Origin: Legionella sp. PC997
GTDB taxonomy: Bacteria; Pseudomonadota; Gammaproteobacteria; Legionellales; Legionellaceae
Length of the DNA stretch: 64,000 bases
Direction of reading: 5' to 3'
NCBI RefSeq assembly: GCF_014109825.1
Contig: NZ_CP059576.1
Coordinates: forward strand, 3,393,501 to 3,457,500
Made by a program: the position numbers and the translations under genes. The notes under the pieces were generated by a model. It saw only the letters and a program-made list of their open reading frames with translations, ran no database searches and was not told the DNA's origin. The number at the start of each line of letters is the position of its first letter. The stretch's first letter is position 1. Shown here in pieces: positions 46,823 through 55,884 of this stretch.

Positions 46823-48109
46823 TTAATTGAAGAAACTCAAATACTCTTCTTCAGTAAACGTTTTAATAGGCTCATTGGAATTAGAATCATGGAACATGGA
46901 TTGAGCACGTGGAGCAGCCAGTTTCGTGACCTCCTGAGTCGTACCCGACTTTTGCTGAGTAGACATAAAAGGAAGAGGTAGAGCATCAGGTTTAGGAACA
47001 ATAGTCTTACCCTCTATACAAATATTAGGATAAGTTAGCGGATCAGTCATTGGAACCACGGTGTTTTTACTATTAAATGGAGATACATATATAGGCTTTA
47101 GATGGGTTCCCGTTGGAGCAAATTGGGGTGGGAAAAACCTTTGAGTGGTCCTTCCTTGTAACTTTAAAAGATTAGGCTGATTCCTTAATTTTACTTTTTC
47201 ATCCCATGCAAGATACATTTTGTCTACAACAAGGGTTCGTTGTTTAGACTGTTTATCAGCAAGACCTTGCTTGGTTAAATCATTGACTAATGACACCTGT
47301 ATTGGCGTACCATAAATTTGTTCTAAATAGTCTCTGGAAGCAATTAAAATAGGTCCCTCACACACTAGAGTAATATGTTCACTATTAGTCACCAGCGGAG
47401 TTTCCTTTTGTTTCTTTTTTTCATCCTCTTTAATTTTTGTTTCCAGCATTTTCGCAATTTTATGACTTGAACATCCATAGGCTGTAAACATTGAGCGTCC
47501 ATGATGAGACTTGGCAGGTAGCCAAAGTACACTAAAATTATCACTCGGTGAAAAGAGTCCATTAAAATTATATGCTTCTTTTACTTGAGCACTCGTCTTA
47601 TTCCTTTTAGTATATGAAGTAGCGCCTAAATATTCCTCCGAAAAATCAATGAGATCCTCTGTCATTGATTCAGCTAAAATAGGTTTAATTGTTAGTGAGT
47701 TTTGGTTGTTATTTACGATAATCATACGGATATGTGAGTTATCATCATCACCCATATTTGACGTGTATATAAAGAATGATTTATTTTCACATTGGTTCTC
47801 TTTGGGTACTTCTTCAACTTTCCCGTCAAAATACCTTTCTAAAAAATTCGTTGAAGCAATGACATAATTTCTATGAGTTTCTAGATAGTAATCGAGAAAT
47901 GCAGGGGGGTGTACCCCTACTAGATCCACATCCATAGAATAATCAGTCGTGAATGCTAATTTAATATTTTCCATCATCTTCTGAGCTTCTTCTGACGAAC
48001 TGCATTCAAAAACGCACAGATTATCCTCCTCATCTAAGGGAGATTTGGATTCACTAACTATCCATTTAGTTAATGTAAGGTTTATCCCTGTAACAGATAT
48101 AACTTTCAT
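46823..48109 (-). CDS. Effector candidate with possible PTB-like repeats and E-block tail
   Basis: 428 residues; GAGAG precedes the ATG. The N-terminus (MKVISVTGINLTLTKW, then NLCVFECSSSEEAQKMMENI, KLAF) resembles the last strands and C-terminal helix of eukaryotic PTB/PID domains. A related unit recurs near 215-290 (FTAYGCSSHKIAKMLETKI; ILIASRDYLEQIYG vs YVIASTNFLERYFD in unit one). The C-terminus EPIKTFTEEEYLSFFN carries a glutamate block and terminal hydrophobics, like Dot/Icm E-block signals. Fold and partner are inference; no known family matches outright. Confidence 0.65.
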   Translation of the reverse strand: MKVISVTGINLTLTKWIVSESKSPLDEEDNLCVFECSSSEEAQKMMENIKLAFTTDYSMDVDLVGVHPPAFLDYYLETHRNYVIASTNFLERYFDGKVEEVPKENQCENKSFFIYTSNMGDDDNSHIRMIIVNNNQNSLTIKPILAESMTEDLIDFSEEYLGATSYTKRNKTSAQVKEAYNFNGLFSPSDNFSVLWLPAKSHHGRSMFTAYGCSSHKIAKMLETKIKEDEKKKQKETPLVTNSEHITLVCEGPILIASRDYLEQIYGTPIQVSLVNDLTKQGLADKQSKQRTLVVDKMYLAWDEKVKLRNQPNLLKLQGRTTQRFFPPQFAPTGTHLKPIYVSPFNSKNTVVPMTDPLTYPNICIEGKTIVPKPDALPLPFMSTQQKSGTTQEVTKLAAPRAQSMFHDSNSNEPIKTFTEEEYLSFFN

Positions 48110-48346
48110 ATATGACTCTCTTATTTATTTGGATTTTATTCGTTAAACAACACATATATTGGAATTAAAAATGAATTAGTTAGAACATAAAATTGACAAA
48201 AGCTTTACATTTGCACACAAAAAGCGCAAATATAGCAGACAAATTAATTTATGAACAATAAAATTAAAGCCTGGCGCGAGTCGTGTGTTTCTAGAAAACC
48301 GTTTACTTGCTGAAAATTCAAGAATTTATAAAATAGATGATACTGC

Positions 48347-48377
48347 TTGACCTTGCCGCAACGTTAACCCTTATTGT
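48347..48377 (+). promoter_or_regulatory. Candidate MerR-type promoter with 19-bp spacer
   Basis: TTGACC and TATTGT are 19 bases apart, the over-long spacing characteristic of promoters activated by MerR-family regulators. It lies directly upstream of the MerR gene, which suggests autoregulation. The dyad within the spacer is poor. Confidence 0.45.
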
Positions 48378-48405
48378 GTCTCTTGTGGCTTAAGAGGAAT
48401 ACGAT

Positions 48406-49167
48406 ATGAGGTATACAATTAAACAATTAGCTAAGCTTTCAGGTATCAGCACCCGAACTTTACGCTTTTATGATGAAATTGGTTTATTGAAGCCTGCATT
48501 TTATGGCGATAATCAATATCGTTATTATAAGGAAGAGCAGGTACTTTTACTCCAGCAAATTCTGTTTTTTCGTGAACTTGAGTTTCCTCTTAATCACATT
48601 AAGAAAATTTTGAGCTGTAATGATTTCGACAAAATAAAATCATTACAACAACAAAAATCTTCTTTGCAATCTCATGTTGAGCGAACACAAACACTCATAC
48701 AGACGATTGATAAAACCATTTCCCATTTAAGAGGACAATATAAAATGAATATTGAAGAAATGTTTGAAGGTTTTGATCCCATCCAGCAACAAGAACATGA
48801 AAAATATCTAGTTGAATCTGGGGTACTTTCAGAGCAACAAATTGATGACAGTTGGAAAAAAGTTTCTCATTGGAAAAAGCCCGATTGGGAGGCATTTAAA
48901 GCTTCCGGGGAGCAATTAAATCGTGCACTTGCTGATGCAATAAGACAAGGCCTTAAAATAGACTCAAAAAAGGTTCAGGACCTTATACAACAGCATTATG
49001 ATTGGGTGAATAATTGTTGGACCCCAACAAAAGAATCTTACATAGGGCTTGGACAAATTTATTTGGACCACCCGGATTTTCGTGACTTCTTTAATAAGTA
49101 TCATCCTGATTTAGTTGAGTTTTTGACTGCAGCAATGGAAGTATATGCAAATCGTCATTTATCTTAA
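48406..49167 (+). CDS. MerR-family regulator with TipAS domain
   Basis: 253 residues. The N-terminal winged helix (YTIKQLAKLSGISTRTLRFY, DEIGLLKPAFYGDNQYRYY) and following coiled coil are textbook MerR. Residues ~130-250 match TipAS, an antibiotic-recognition domain (LVESGVLSEQQIDDSW, FFNKYHPDLVEFLTAAMEVY). Such proteins activate transcription on binding drugs or peptides. It lies next to effector-like genes with no obvious adjacent target. GAGGA precedes the ATG. Confidence 0.9.
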   Translation: MRYTIKQLAKLSGISTRTLRFYDEIGLLKPAFYGDNQYRYYKEEQVLLLQQILFFRELEFPLNHIKKILSCNDFDKIKSLQQQKSSLQSHVERTQTLIQTIDKTISHLRGQYKMNIEEMFEGFDPIQQQEHEKYLVESGVLSEQQIDDSWKKVSHWKKPDWEAFKASGEQLNRALADAIRQGLKIDSKKVQDLIQQHYDWVNNCWTPTKESYIGLGQIYLDHPDFRDFFNKYHPDLVEFLTAAMEVYANRHLS

Positions 49168-49171
49168 TTTG

Positions 49172-49200
49172 CTTGCCTACCGCAAAAGTAGGCAAGTTTT
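49172..49200 (+). terminator. Rho-independent terminator of MerR gene
   Basis: CTTGCCTAC and GTAGGCAAG form a 9-bp stem with a CGCAAAA loop, followed by TTTT, five bases past the stop. Confidence 0.85.
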
Positions 49201-49239
49201 ATATTAGAGGAGCAAACAAAAGCCAAAAAATGAACAGTC

Positions 49240-49746
49240 TTAATTGTGCAGAGCGTAGGTACTTTCTTTTTCGTGACGTTGATCGTTCCCAAAGCACTTC
49301 TGCAAAAATGAAAAGAACCATTCAAGAAAAATAAAATTGAGAAAAGAAGGTTTTTTAACAATATTGAAAGAGCGTGTATAATCCTCATTCGTGTTTTCTC
49401 CGAAGACTATAAGTATGTTGTGCAAATCACCCTTTTCATAAATTGACCGCCCATGAAGAATCGTCTGTAAATCTTGGATCACACTGGACATACTTTTTCT
49501 ATCAGGAGTTGAACGAGTACTTTTAGAATTAATACTGGGCACAAAAATACTTCTTGATTCCCCAAAATAAAAATCAGCGACCTCTTTACCGTACGAAGTA
49601 AATGATTGTCGTGCGTAACGCTTTAACAAATAATCAGCATTCGTATAATCTTCTAGAAATCCTGCATCTTTCCAAGCTTGTCGCCAATAATGCAAACCTT
49701 TGCCGCTCATATTAACAAATTGCCCAAATAATGATATTTGTTGCAT
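49240..49746 (-). CDS. Hypothetical protein
   Basis: 168 residues, no signal peptide or known domain. Mixed polar sequence with a hydrophobic-aromatic patch FLNFIFLEWFFSFLQK near 140-155. No strong ribosome-binding site precedes the ATG. Confidence 0.45.
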   Translation of the reverse strand: MQQISLFGQFVNMSGKGLHYWRQAWKDAGFLEDYTNADYLLKRYARQSFTSYGKEVADFYFGESRSIFVPSINSKSTRSTPDRKSMSSVIQDLQTILHGRSIYEKGDLHNILIVFGENTNEDYTRSFNIVKKPSFLNFIFLEWFFSFLQKCFGNDQRHEKESTYALHN

Positions 49747-49802
49747 TGTATTGAAATAATAAATTGATTGTCAAACTTGATTTAGGATCTGGAAAATTTT
49801 AT

Positions 49803-49828
49803 AGCCATTCTCATCAGCAAGAATGGCT
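49803..49828 (-). terminator. Terminator of DUF305 gene
   Basis: AGCCATTCT and AGAATGGCT form a 9-bp stem with an 8-base loop; the minus-strand product ends in a U-rich stretch (ATAAAATTTT) 18 bases after the DUF305 stop. Confidence 0.7.
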
Positions 49829-49846
49829 TCAATGTAGGTTGTTTTG

Positions 49847-50395
49847 CTATTTCAGTTGTTCTAATTTCTGTAGATCAGTTTGTTTGTTATGGATGGATTT
49901 CAGAATTTCTCTCATCTGAGGATTATGGCTACATTTGAGTAAGAACGACGTCATTTGCATTCCTCCTTTAAAATGATCGCTCATTTCACTGATATACATA
50001 TCATCGAACTCCTTACCCGAAAGGTTATCAAACGACTTCATTTCCATAGGCTTCATTCCAGGAATTTGATAATTGGCTTCAGAAGTCGCAGGTAATTTAC
50101 TAAGTAATCCTTTCATCTTAGTAACCTCATTATTTTGACGTTCGAGCATTTTCTTTGTAATAGCCACAATTTTTGGATTTTGAGATTTTTTTATTGCCAG
50201 TTCCATTATTTGTATCCCTTGTTGATGATGGGTAACCATCATTTGCAAGTATTCTTTTTCGAGTGCTGCAGTTTGTTTCTTACCTTTAGGACATTGATTT
50301 TCACTCATATTCATCTGTCCCATATTTGATTGATCCATTGCAAAAACACATGAACTTATTAGTGTCAGCCCTAAAAGTATTGAACACTTCTTCAT
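49847..50395 (-). CDS. DUF305-family periplasmic protein
   Basis: 182 residues with signal peptide (MKKCSILLGLTLISSCVFA). Two helical-pair units carry MVTHHQQGIQIMELAIK and EMSDHFKGGMQMTSFLL, the H-x-x-G-I/M-x-M motif of DUF305, a ferritin-like fold often linked with copper or metal tolerance. The N-terminus is Met-rich (MDQSNMGQMNMSENQ). AGGAG lies before the ATG. Metal specificity unknown. Confidence 0.85.
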   Translation of the reverse strand: MKKCSILLGLTLISSCVFAMDQSNMGQMNMSENQCPKGKKQTAALEKEYLQMMVTHHQQGIQIMELAIKKSQNPKIVAITKKMLERQNNEVTKMKGLLSKLPATSEANYQIPGMKPMEMKSFDNLSGKEFDDMYISEMSDHFKGGMQMTSFLLKCSHNPQMREILKSIHNKQTDLQKLEQLK

Positions 50396-50513
50396 TTCCC
50401 TATCTCCTAATTATTTAAAGGACATTAAAATTATAGGTCATTACTACCAAATTGGTACTTTTCGCAACAGAATCTATCATAAAGTAAATTTCAAGCCTAA
50501 ATACAGGTTGTGG

Positions 50514-50530
50514 CTTGTTGCTGCAACAAG
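50514..50530. repeat. Short perfect hairpin, possible degenerate member of the palindrome family
   Basis: CTTGTTGC and GCAACAAG pair around T in the 234 bases before the DUF305 gene. The GTTGC-n-GCAAC core matches the interspersed palindromes, but it lacks the outer GTAACC arms. Confidence 0.4.
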
Positions 50531-50629
50531 AGTTGCATGTTAATCATCTAATTATATTGACTTTTATTTGACCAAAAACTCCAGTGAGCAAGCAACCTAC
50601 TAACTCAGGATATCCTGGGAGTGTTGGTT

Positions 50630-51697
50630 TTAATTTGGGGAAAACCGTCTTACATCAAAAGTCAGTAATTTAAAATAATCATAGGACATATAAAACTCCC
50701 CCTTATTGCCCAGGTTACTCCCCCAGGAATTGCGTAAAGTTAATAATCCCTTGTGTTTCTGGCCGTAATTATCAACAGCAACTGCATCATCATCGTACCC
50801 TGTAATGATCATCCCATGTGCCGCTTGTACGCTTGGCAAGCCAATCATTACATCTGAGGTGATTAACCAGGTGTCATTGTTGCTTTTATAATTTCCAACA
50901 GCACCCACAACTCCTATATCAAGGCGCGGTATCATAACCGCAAAAACCGATCGGTCACCGGAGATAAGCGCCTTTTTTACTTCATTTAAGGTCCAGGTAG
51001 AACTAATTCTCCAATATATATTGGACCAGTTAACCTGTTTACCGATGATCAATTCACTCATTGTGCTATATTCTTCGGGTTCTATAAAAGAATCCGGTTT
51101 CTTATTAGAATGAAGAGGATATTCAGTCAATCCACCACACCCTATTGTTGTTTGTTTGTCTTTATTTACAACTCCATACTGTTCAATCTGATTTATTACC
51201 GAGATAGGATAATTTCCATCCCAACCACTAAGAGCATAACCATGATCTTCCAGATAATTTCCGAGCTGTAAATGACAAAGTTGGCTAATATAATCTCCAT
51301 GACCTATAACCGCATCAAGAGCACCCGTTATGGCAAATGTGATGCATGTTCCATGAGGTCCCTGGTCTAAAACAGGAACCTCGTTCATAGCCAATTGAAC
51401 CCTTTTAGGAGTTTCATTATTTTGCAATGAAGGTGAGACCTGAGAAGGATTTTTGACAATATTTTTAATTCGTCCCTCCAGTAGCGTTTGAGCATCCTGA
51501 GACAGCTCGACTTTAAGCAATTGGATGACTTTTGGCTGATTTAACCCGCGGTGCGCGGACGAAGATTCGGTAGGCAGCTGTATGGAATGTTTTATGGAGC
51601 CAATAACATGAACATCGCCTGCAATGGCCCCTTTAATTATCAATAAGGATAAAACAGCCACTTGCAGTAAGGAGGTTAAAGTTTTTGCTGGTTTCAT
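50630..51697 (-). CDS. Secreted papain-family (C1A) cysteine protease
   Basis: 355 residues from ATG 51697, which gives a proper signal peptide (KTLTSLLQVAVLSLLIIKGA); the TTG four codons upstream is dispensable. The papain set is legible: Gln112 and Cys118 (VLDQGPHGTCITFA), His294 (QAAHGMIITGYDDD) and Asn323 (TLRNSWGS). Residues ~30-100 may be a propeptide. It should be exported, probably by type II secretion, and be proteolytic. It is far from the translocated cysteine-hydrolase cluster and looks unrelated to it. Confidence 0.88.
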   Translation of the reverse strand: MKPAKTLTSLLQVAVLSLLIIKGAIAGDVHVIGSIKHSIQLPTESSSAHRGLNQPKVIQLLKVELSQDAQTLLEGRIKNIVKNPSQVSPSLQNNETPKRVQLAMNEVPVLDQGPHGTCITFAITGALDAVIGHGDYISQLCHLQLGNYLEDHGYALSGWDGNYPISVINQIEQYGVVNKDKQTTIGCGGLTEYPLHSNKKPDSFIEPEEYSTMSELIIGKQVNWSNIYWRISSTWTLNEVKKALISGDRSVFAVMIPRLDIGVVGAVGNYKSNNDTWLITSDVMIGLPSVQAAHGMIITGYDDDAVAVDNYGQKHKGLLTLRNSWGSNLGNKGEFYMSYDYFKLLTFDVRRFSPN

Positions 51698-51931
51698 AAT
51701 AATCGACAATAATAAGTAATAAGGAACTGATTATTTTCTTTTATGAATCAATTTGCAACCTATGTTTACGTCCTTAAAATCAATAAAAATGATTAATCCA
51801 GGGTTCGGAAAAGATAATTTTTTAGTTATATGACACCCGAAAATTATTTACACGAATAAAACCCTGCATGATTAATCAATAATAATTCCATTCTGTGTTA
51901 AGCTTTGACTCATAGGTGAAAAAACGAGTTG

Positions 51932-52771
51932 ATGATGATAAAAGTTGGGCAATTTAATCGATTGAAAATGGTACGAGAAGCCCCATTTGGAGTATATCTT
52001 CAGGGTGGGGAGTTGGGAGAAATTTTATTACCCAATAAATCGGTCCCTAAAGGCGCGTTAGTTGGTGATGTAGTTGATGTTTTTGTCTATTTTGATTCCG
52101 AGGACAAAATTATTGCGACAACAATGCGTCCTCTTGCCACTCTAGGTAGCTTTGCTTTTTTAAAAGTGATCGATGTAAATCCTGTGGGAGCTTTTCTTGA
52201 TTGGGGATTAGAGAAAGATTTATTGGTGCCCCACTCCGAGCAACACCGCCCTATGGAAAAGGGGAAATTTTATCTGGTTTATTTAAAGCAAGATAATCAG
52301 GGACGCATCATTGCAAGCTCAAAAATCGACTATTTTTTGGATAAAACTCCAGCTCACTTTAACCCAGGTGATGAAGTGAGCCTGCTTATTGCAGAAAGTA
52401 CCCCGTTAGGCCGAAAAGTAATCATTAACAACAGCCATTGGGGATTAATTCATACAGGCGATATTTTTCAAACTTTAACATATGGAAAAAAAATAAAAGG
52501 GTATATCAAAAAGATGCGCGAAGATGGCAAAATTGATATTACTTTACGACAAATAGGTCAAAGTAGCATCAATGACTTGGCGCAACGTATTTTATCTAAG
52601 CTCGAACAGTCCCAGGGTTTTTTAGCATTACATGACAAAAGCTCGCCTGCAGAAATTCAACAGATGTTTTCGGAAAGTAAAAAAAATTTTAAAAGTGCCA
52701 TAGGCCAACTTTATAAACGAGGTTTGATTAATATTGAGGCCAATGGCATTCGATTACAAAAAGTAGAATAG
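51932..52771 (+). CDS. CvfB-like S1 RNA-binding protein
   Basis: About 279 residues; ATGs at 51932 and 51935 follow a TTG. Tandem S1-like strands (LGSFAFLKVIDVNPVGAFLD, LGRKVIINNSHWGLIHT, IKGYIKKMREDGKIDITLR) are followed by a winged helix at the C-terminus (FKSAIGQLYKRGLINIEANG), the CvfB/YitL layout. CvfB affects virulence gene expression through RNA binding in Staphylococcus. Role here unknown; the gene appears single. Confidence 0.85.
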   Translation: MMIKVGQFNRLKMVREAPFGVYLQGGELGEILLPNKSVPKGALVGDVVDVFVYFDSEDKIIATTMRPLATLGSFAFLKVIDVNPVGAFLDWGLEKDLLVPHSEQHRPMEKGKFYLVYLKQDNQGRIIASSKIDYFLDKTPAHFNPGDEVSLLIAESTPLGRKVIINNSHWGLIHTGDIFQTLTYGKKIKGYIKKMREDGKIDITLRQIGQSSINDLAQRILSKLEQSQGFLALHDKSSPAEIQQMFSESKKNFKSAIGQLYKRGLINIEANGIRLQKVE

Positions 52772-52899
52772 ATTAGAAGTTGAATCTATATTCCACCATA
52801 ATTGTCAGTTTAACAATAATCTCTATGCAACGGTGTAATATAAAAGGAGGGTTTTAAAAGAAGCTCTCTGCTGACCATCCTTGGTACAGGAGAGTGATC

Positions 52900-53964
52900 C
52901 TAGGAACAGAAATAAGCATAATAATCATCGTCTTTAGCTTTTGTATCTACTTTTGGAGCGTCAGTAAGATAGTGTTTTTTCACTTGAGATGAAAAAAAGC
53001 CCAGTTCCCCTTTTGCTGCTTGTAGATCTCGAGGTTTTGCACGAGTTACTTCTCTTAATCTTTTCTCATGTTGGCGTAGCACATGGTAGCCCACTTCTGG
53101 ATCCGAAAAGTGATTTACACCAATTTGTTCATCATAGTATTTTGTGTTTAGCTCGCTAATTTTTTGTTCCCTTGCTTCCGCACATGAACTTAGGACTGCT
53201 TCAGGATGATGTTGGAAGCCGATGGTATAAAATCTTCCAGTCCTTTTCTCAACACTTTCCACCATTCGGTCAAATTTACCTCGTCCAGTTACTTGAAGTG
53301 AGGTATTTTGGGGATCCTCTTGAACATGCTGATGATGCAAGCAGGTAACATTGTATTCGATATCACCCTCTTTTTGGTTTAGTTTATAACGTAATGCATT
53401 ATAAAGTTGACTTCCTTCATGAACCACTACCTTACTATTGTAAGTAGGATCCTGTGTTTCTTTATAAACCGCATCAAAATGCTCGTAATGAAGTTCATGT
53501 TGATTGGAATCTTCCGGAATGTCCGTTACTTCATAGCGATGAAAATGTGCGACTGTTTGTTGTCCACGACATATACCTAAAAGAGGAATATCCTTACTCT
53601 GGGCCAATTCTGTAAGGTCACCTTCCAGCTTCTTACGTGGGTCGCTGTTATCATGGACCGGGACATTAGGACCTCCGGGCAAATAGATACCATTGACCTT
53701 ACCGGTGAATGCTGGATGAGTCAATCCTTCCTGGGGTGTTACTGGAATGACATCAAATCCTTTCGCTTGTAAATAATTCATTGTAAGGTCACAGTAGGCT
53801 GTCCCACCTTCTTTATCATAAAGCGCGACAATTTTAGGCTTTTCTTCCGACTGCTTCAATTGTTCTTTTTCGTCTTTATTTAAAGCGTATTCAAATTTTG
53901 GTCTCGCTTCGTTAGTATTTTGAACGGGACTTCCGTAAACAAATTCTCTCAATCTCTGAAACAT
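52900..53964 (-). CDS. Class I glutamine amidotransferase-fold/C26-like hydrolase (copy A)
   Basis: 354 residues. The triad of gamma-glutamyl hydrolase-type enzymes is present: Cys132 (LLGICRGQQTVAH), His253 and Glu255 (GFQHHPEAVLSS); YLPGGPNVPV forms the oxyanion strand. N-terminal ~45 residues and C-terminal ~80 residues are charged extensions absent from E. coli PuuD-like enzymes. GAGG precedes the ATG. It and copy B are tandem paralogues; possible substrates are gamma-glutamyl compounds. Terminal DDDYYAYFCS is acidic and hydrophobic, compatible with translocation. Confidence 0.8.
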   Translation of the reverse strand: MFQRLREFVYGSPVQNTNEARPKFEYALNKDEKEQLKQSEEKPKIVALYDKEGGTAYCDLTMNYLQAKGFDVIPVTPQEGLTHPAFTGKVNGIYLPGGPNVPVHDNSDPRKKLEGDLTELAQSKDIPLLGICRGQQTVAHFHRYEVTDIPEDSNQHELHYEHFDAVYKETQDPTYNSKVVVHEGSQLYNALRYKLNQKEGDIEYNVTCLHHQHVQEDPQNTSLQVTGRGKFDRMVESVEKRTGRFYTIGFQHHPEAVLSSCAEAREQKISELNTKYYDEQIGVNHFSDPEVGYHVLRQHEKRLREVTRAKPRDLQAAKGELGFFSSQVKKHYLTDAPKVDTKAKDDDYYAYFCS

Positions 53965-54307
53965 AATAACTACCTCACTAACTTAGACCACAAACCATAT
54001 ATGGCCATCTAATATACAAATTGTACTCTTAAATTATTAAGTAATTATTATTAGGGCAGGTATTTTGATGCAATATTTGTAGGCTTCGAATTTATTGCTT
54101 TACGCAGGAATCCAAACAATCAACCTTGTTCTTGGCTAAGTTCTTGAAAAGAAAAAAATTTGAACAAAAGTCGACGAGGAGTAACCGAGTTAGTGTATTA
54201 GGTGTGAATTCTTTTTAATTAAACCGAATAAATTATGGGGTTTTTTATCCAGAGTTTCTTACCTCTTTACCTTCCTTGGCTATAAGAGGTCTGTAGTAGC
54301 AATGTAA
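53965..54307. other. Intergenic region between the C26-like paralogues, 343 bases
   Basis: AT-rich, no convincing ORF. Each paralogue has its own ribosome-binding site and probably its own promoter, as 343 bases is long for an operon. Confidence 0.5.
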
Positions 54308-55384
54308 TTAGATCACGAAACTATAAAGTAAGCCTGAGTCGTCTCTGGGCTGTTTTTCTTTTGGTTTAGGCGCTTGTTCTAGAAAGTGCTTTTTAGCTTG
54401 ATTGGTAAAAAAGCCCATTTCAGCTCTAGCAGCTCTTTCTTCTACTGATTTTGTTTTAGCTTCTCTTCGTTTCTGAAAATATTTCATTTCGGTATCAAAG
54501 GAAACCTCAGGATCAAAGAAAAGCGATTTTAAGCGATCTTCATTCTCTTCTTTTTCCAACTCAAGAAGGCGTTCTTTTCTTTTATTCTCATAAGAATTTA
54601 TAAGTACTTCGGGGTGATGTTGTACCCCAAATGAATAATACTTTCCAGTTTTTATTTCAACGCTTTCGACCGTACCATCAAATTTATTGCGGCCTGTAAT
54701 ATCCACATCATGATTATTTGCATTCTCGCGTATATGTTGATGATGAATGCATTTGACTGGGTACTCCATGGGCTCATTATCTCTCTTTTCTTTAAATTCA
54801 TTCTGTAATGCAGCAAATAATTGACTTCCTTGTTCAACCACAACTGTATTATTCGAATCAGGATAATTCGAATTATCGGCACCTGAATAATGCTGTTCAT
54901 AGTCTGGCAAATCATCCACCTCCAAACCATTATGATGACCAAGAGCTTGTTGGCCTCGACAGACTCCAATAAGAGGAATATCTTTAGTGCGTGCAAGTTG
55001 CGTTAGCTGACCTTCAAACTGCTTACGTGGATCATCATCGCTATGAACGGGAATATCTGAACCACCAGGTAAATAAATACCATTAATAGATCCGTCTGTA
55101 AAAGCCGGATGGTTTAATCCATCATTTGAAGAAACTCGAATAACGTCTAAGCCATCATTTTCAAAATGTTGAATGGCTAAGTCAGCATTCGCTGCCCCAT
55201 CATGCTCCTCGTAAAGAGCAACAACTTTGGGTTTGCTCTCTAAACGTGCTAGTTGTCTCTTTTCGTCCTTATTTAATTCATATTGGAAGTTAGGTTTTTT
55301 TTCTTCCTTTGAGGTTTCAGGACGGGTTTCTGAAAATAAACCACCCAATGGTGACCAGGGTGATGAAAAAAGACGTGAAAACAT
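54308..55384 (-). CDS. Class I glutamine amidotransferase-fold/C26-like hydrolase (copy B)
   Basis: 358 residues, co-oriented with copy A and alike through most of its length (ELNKDEKRQLARLESKPKV, NGIYLPGGSDIPVHSDDDPR, GVCRGQQALGH). Cys142 and GVQHHPEVLIN supply the nucleophile and His-Glu. The N-terminus (MFSRLFSSPWSP) and C-terminus (DDSGLLYSFVI) differ from copy A. GGAGAG precedes the ATG. The C-termini diverge more than the cores, as expected for duplicated effectors that keep a translocation tail (inference). Confidence 0.8.
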   Translation of the reverse strand: MFSRLFSSPWSPLGGLFSETRPETSKEEKKPNFQYELNKDEKRQLARLESKPKVVALYEEHDGAANADLAIQHFENDGLDVIRVSSNDGLNHPAFTDGSINGIYLPGGSDIPVHSDDDPRKQFEGQLTQLARTKDIPLIGVCRGQQALGHHNGLEVDDLPDYEQHYSGADNSNYPDSNNTVVVEQGSQLFAALQNEFKEKRDNEPMEYPVKCIHHQHIRENANNHDVDITGRNKFDGTVESVEIKTGKYYSFGVQHHPEVLINSYENKRKERLLELEKEENEDRLKSLFFDPEVSFDTEMKYFQKRREAKTKSVEERAARAEMGFFTNQAKKHFLEQAPKPKEKQPRDDSGLLYSFVI

Positions 55385-55606
55385 ATGCTCTCCATAAAAT
55401 ACAAGTGATTTGCGAAGGAGATATTAACATATATATGAAAAACTCAAAGGGGATTTACTCAAATTTTGAACTTAAAGATGCAATTTTTTACAATTTCAAC
55501 GAGTAAGCTGGGTACTTTAAATCAATGCATCAGCCAATTTTACGTTAAAGAAGGACGCACCTTAGTAGGTATTGGGGAATGCCAACCCTGTTTATAAGAA
55601 TTCATT

Positions 55607-55804
55607 ATGGAAGATAAGGATTACAGAAATTCATTAACCAAGGCAGAGACTGAATAGTTTATAATCCATTATGAGAAATTATTATCTCCAGAATTGGTTG
55701 TAAAAATCCATGAAAAATTAGCCAATAAAAAAGATTTTCCCTTCGAAGAAATATTATTAGATGAAGAAGAGGAGGATATACCCCGCCCTGCTTCCTTGCG
55801 ATAG
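55607..55804 (+). pseudogene. Small ORF interrupted by an in-frame TAG
   Basis: From ATG 55607 the frame reads MEDKDYRNSLTKAETE, then TAG, and continues as FIIHYEKLLSPELVVKIHEK... to IPRPASLR and a stop at 55802-55804. The 65-codon product would be acidic and helical. The continuing protein-like composition (KK, EEEE run, PRP) suggests a real gene broken by one mutation. The ribosome-binding site is weak. The rest of the 500-base gap (55385-55606, 55805-55884) shows nothing else. Confidence 0.45.
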
Positions 55805-55884
55805 AGATATTAAGACTTAGTTCTATCCTCTTAGGCAGGTATTGTATCAATCCGTATCCGTTCTTCTCGGTATTGTATTAGAGG

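Noticed and set aside
50630..51697. Papain-like protease as part of the translocated effector cluster
   Set aside because: It has a clear signal peptide, so general secretion is more likely, and it lies about 18 kb from the cluster.
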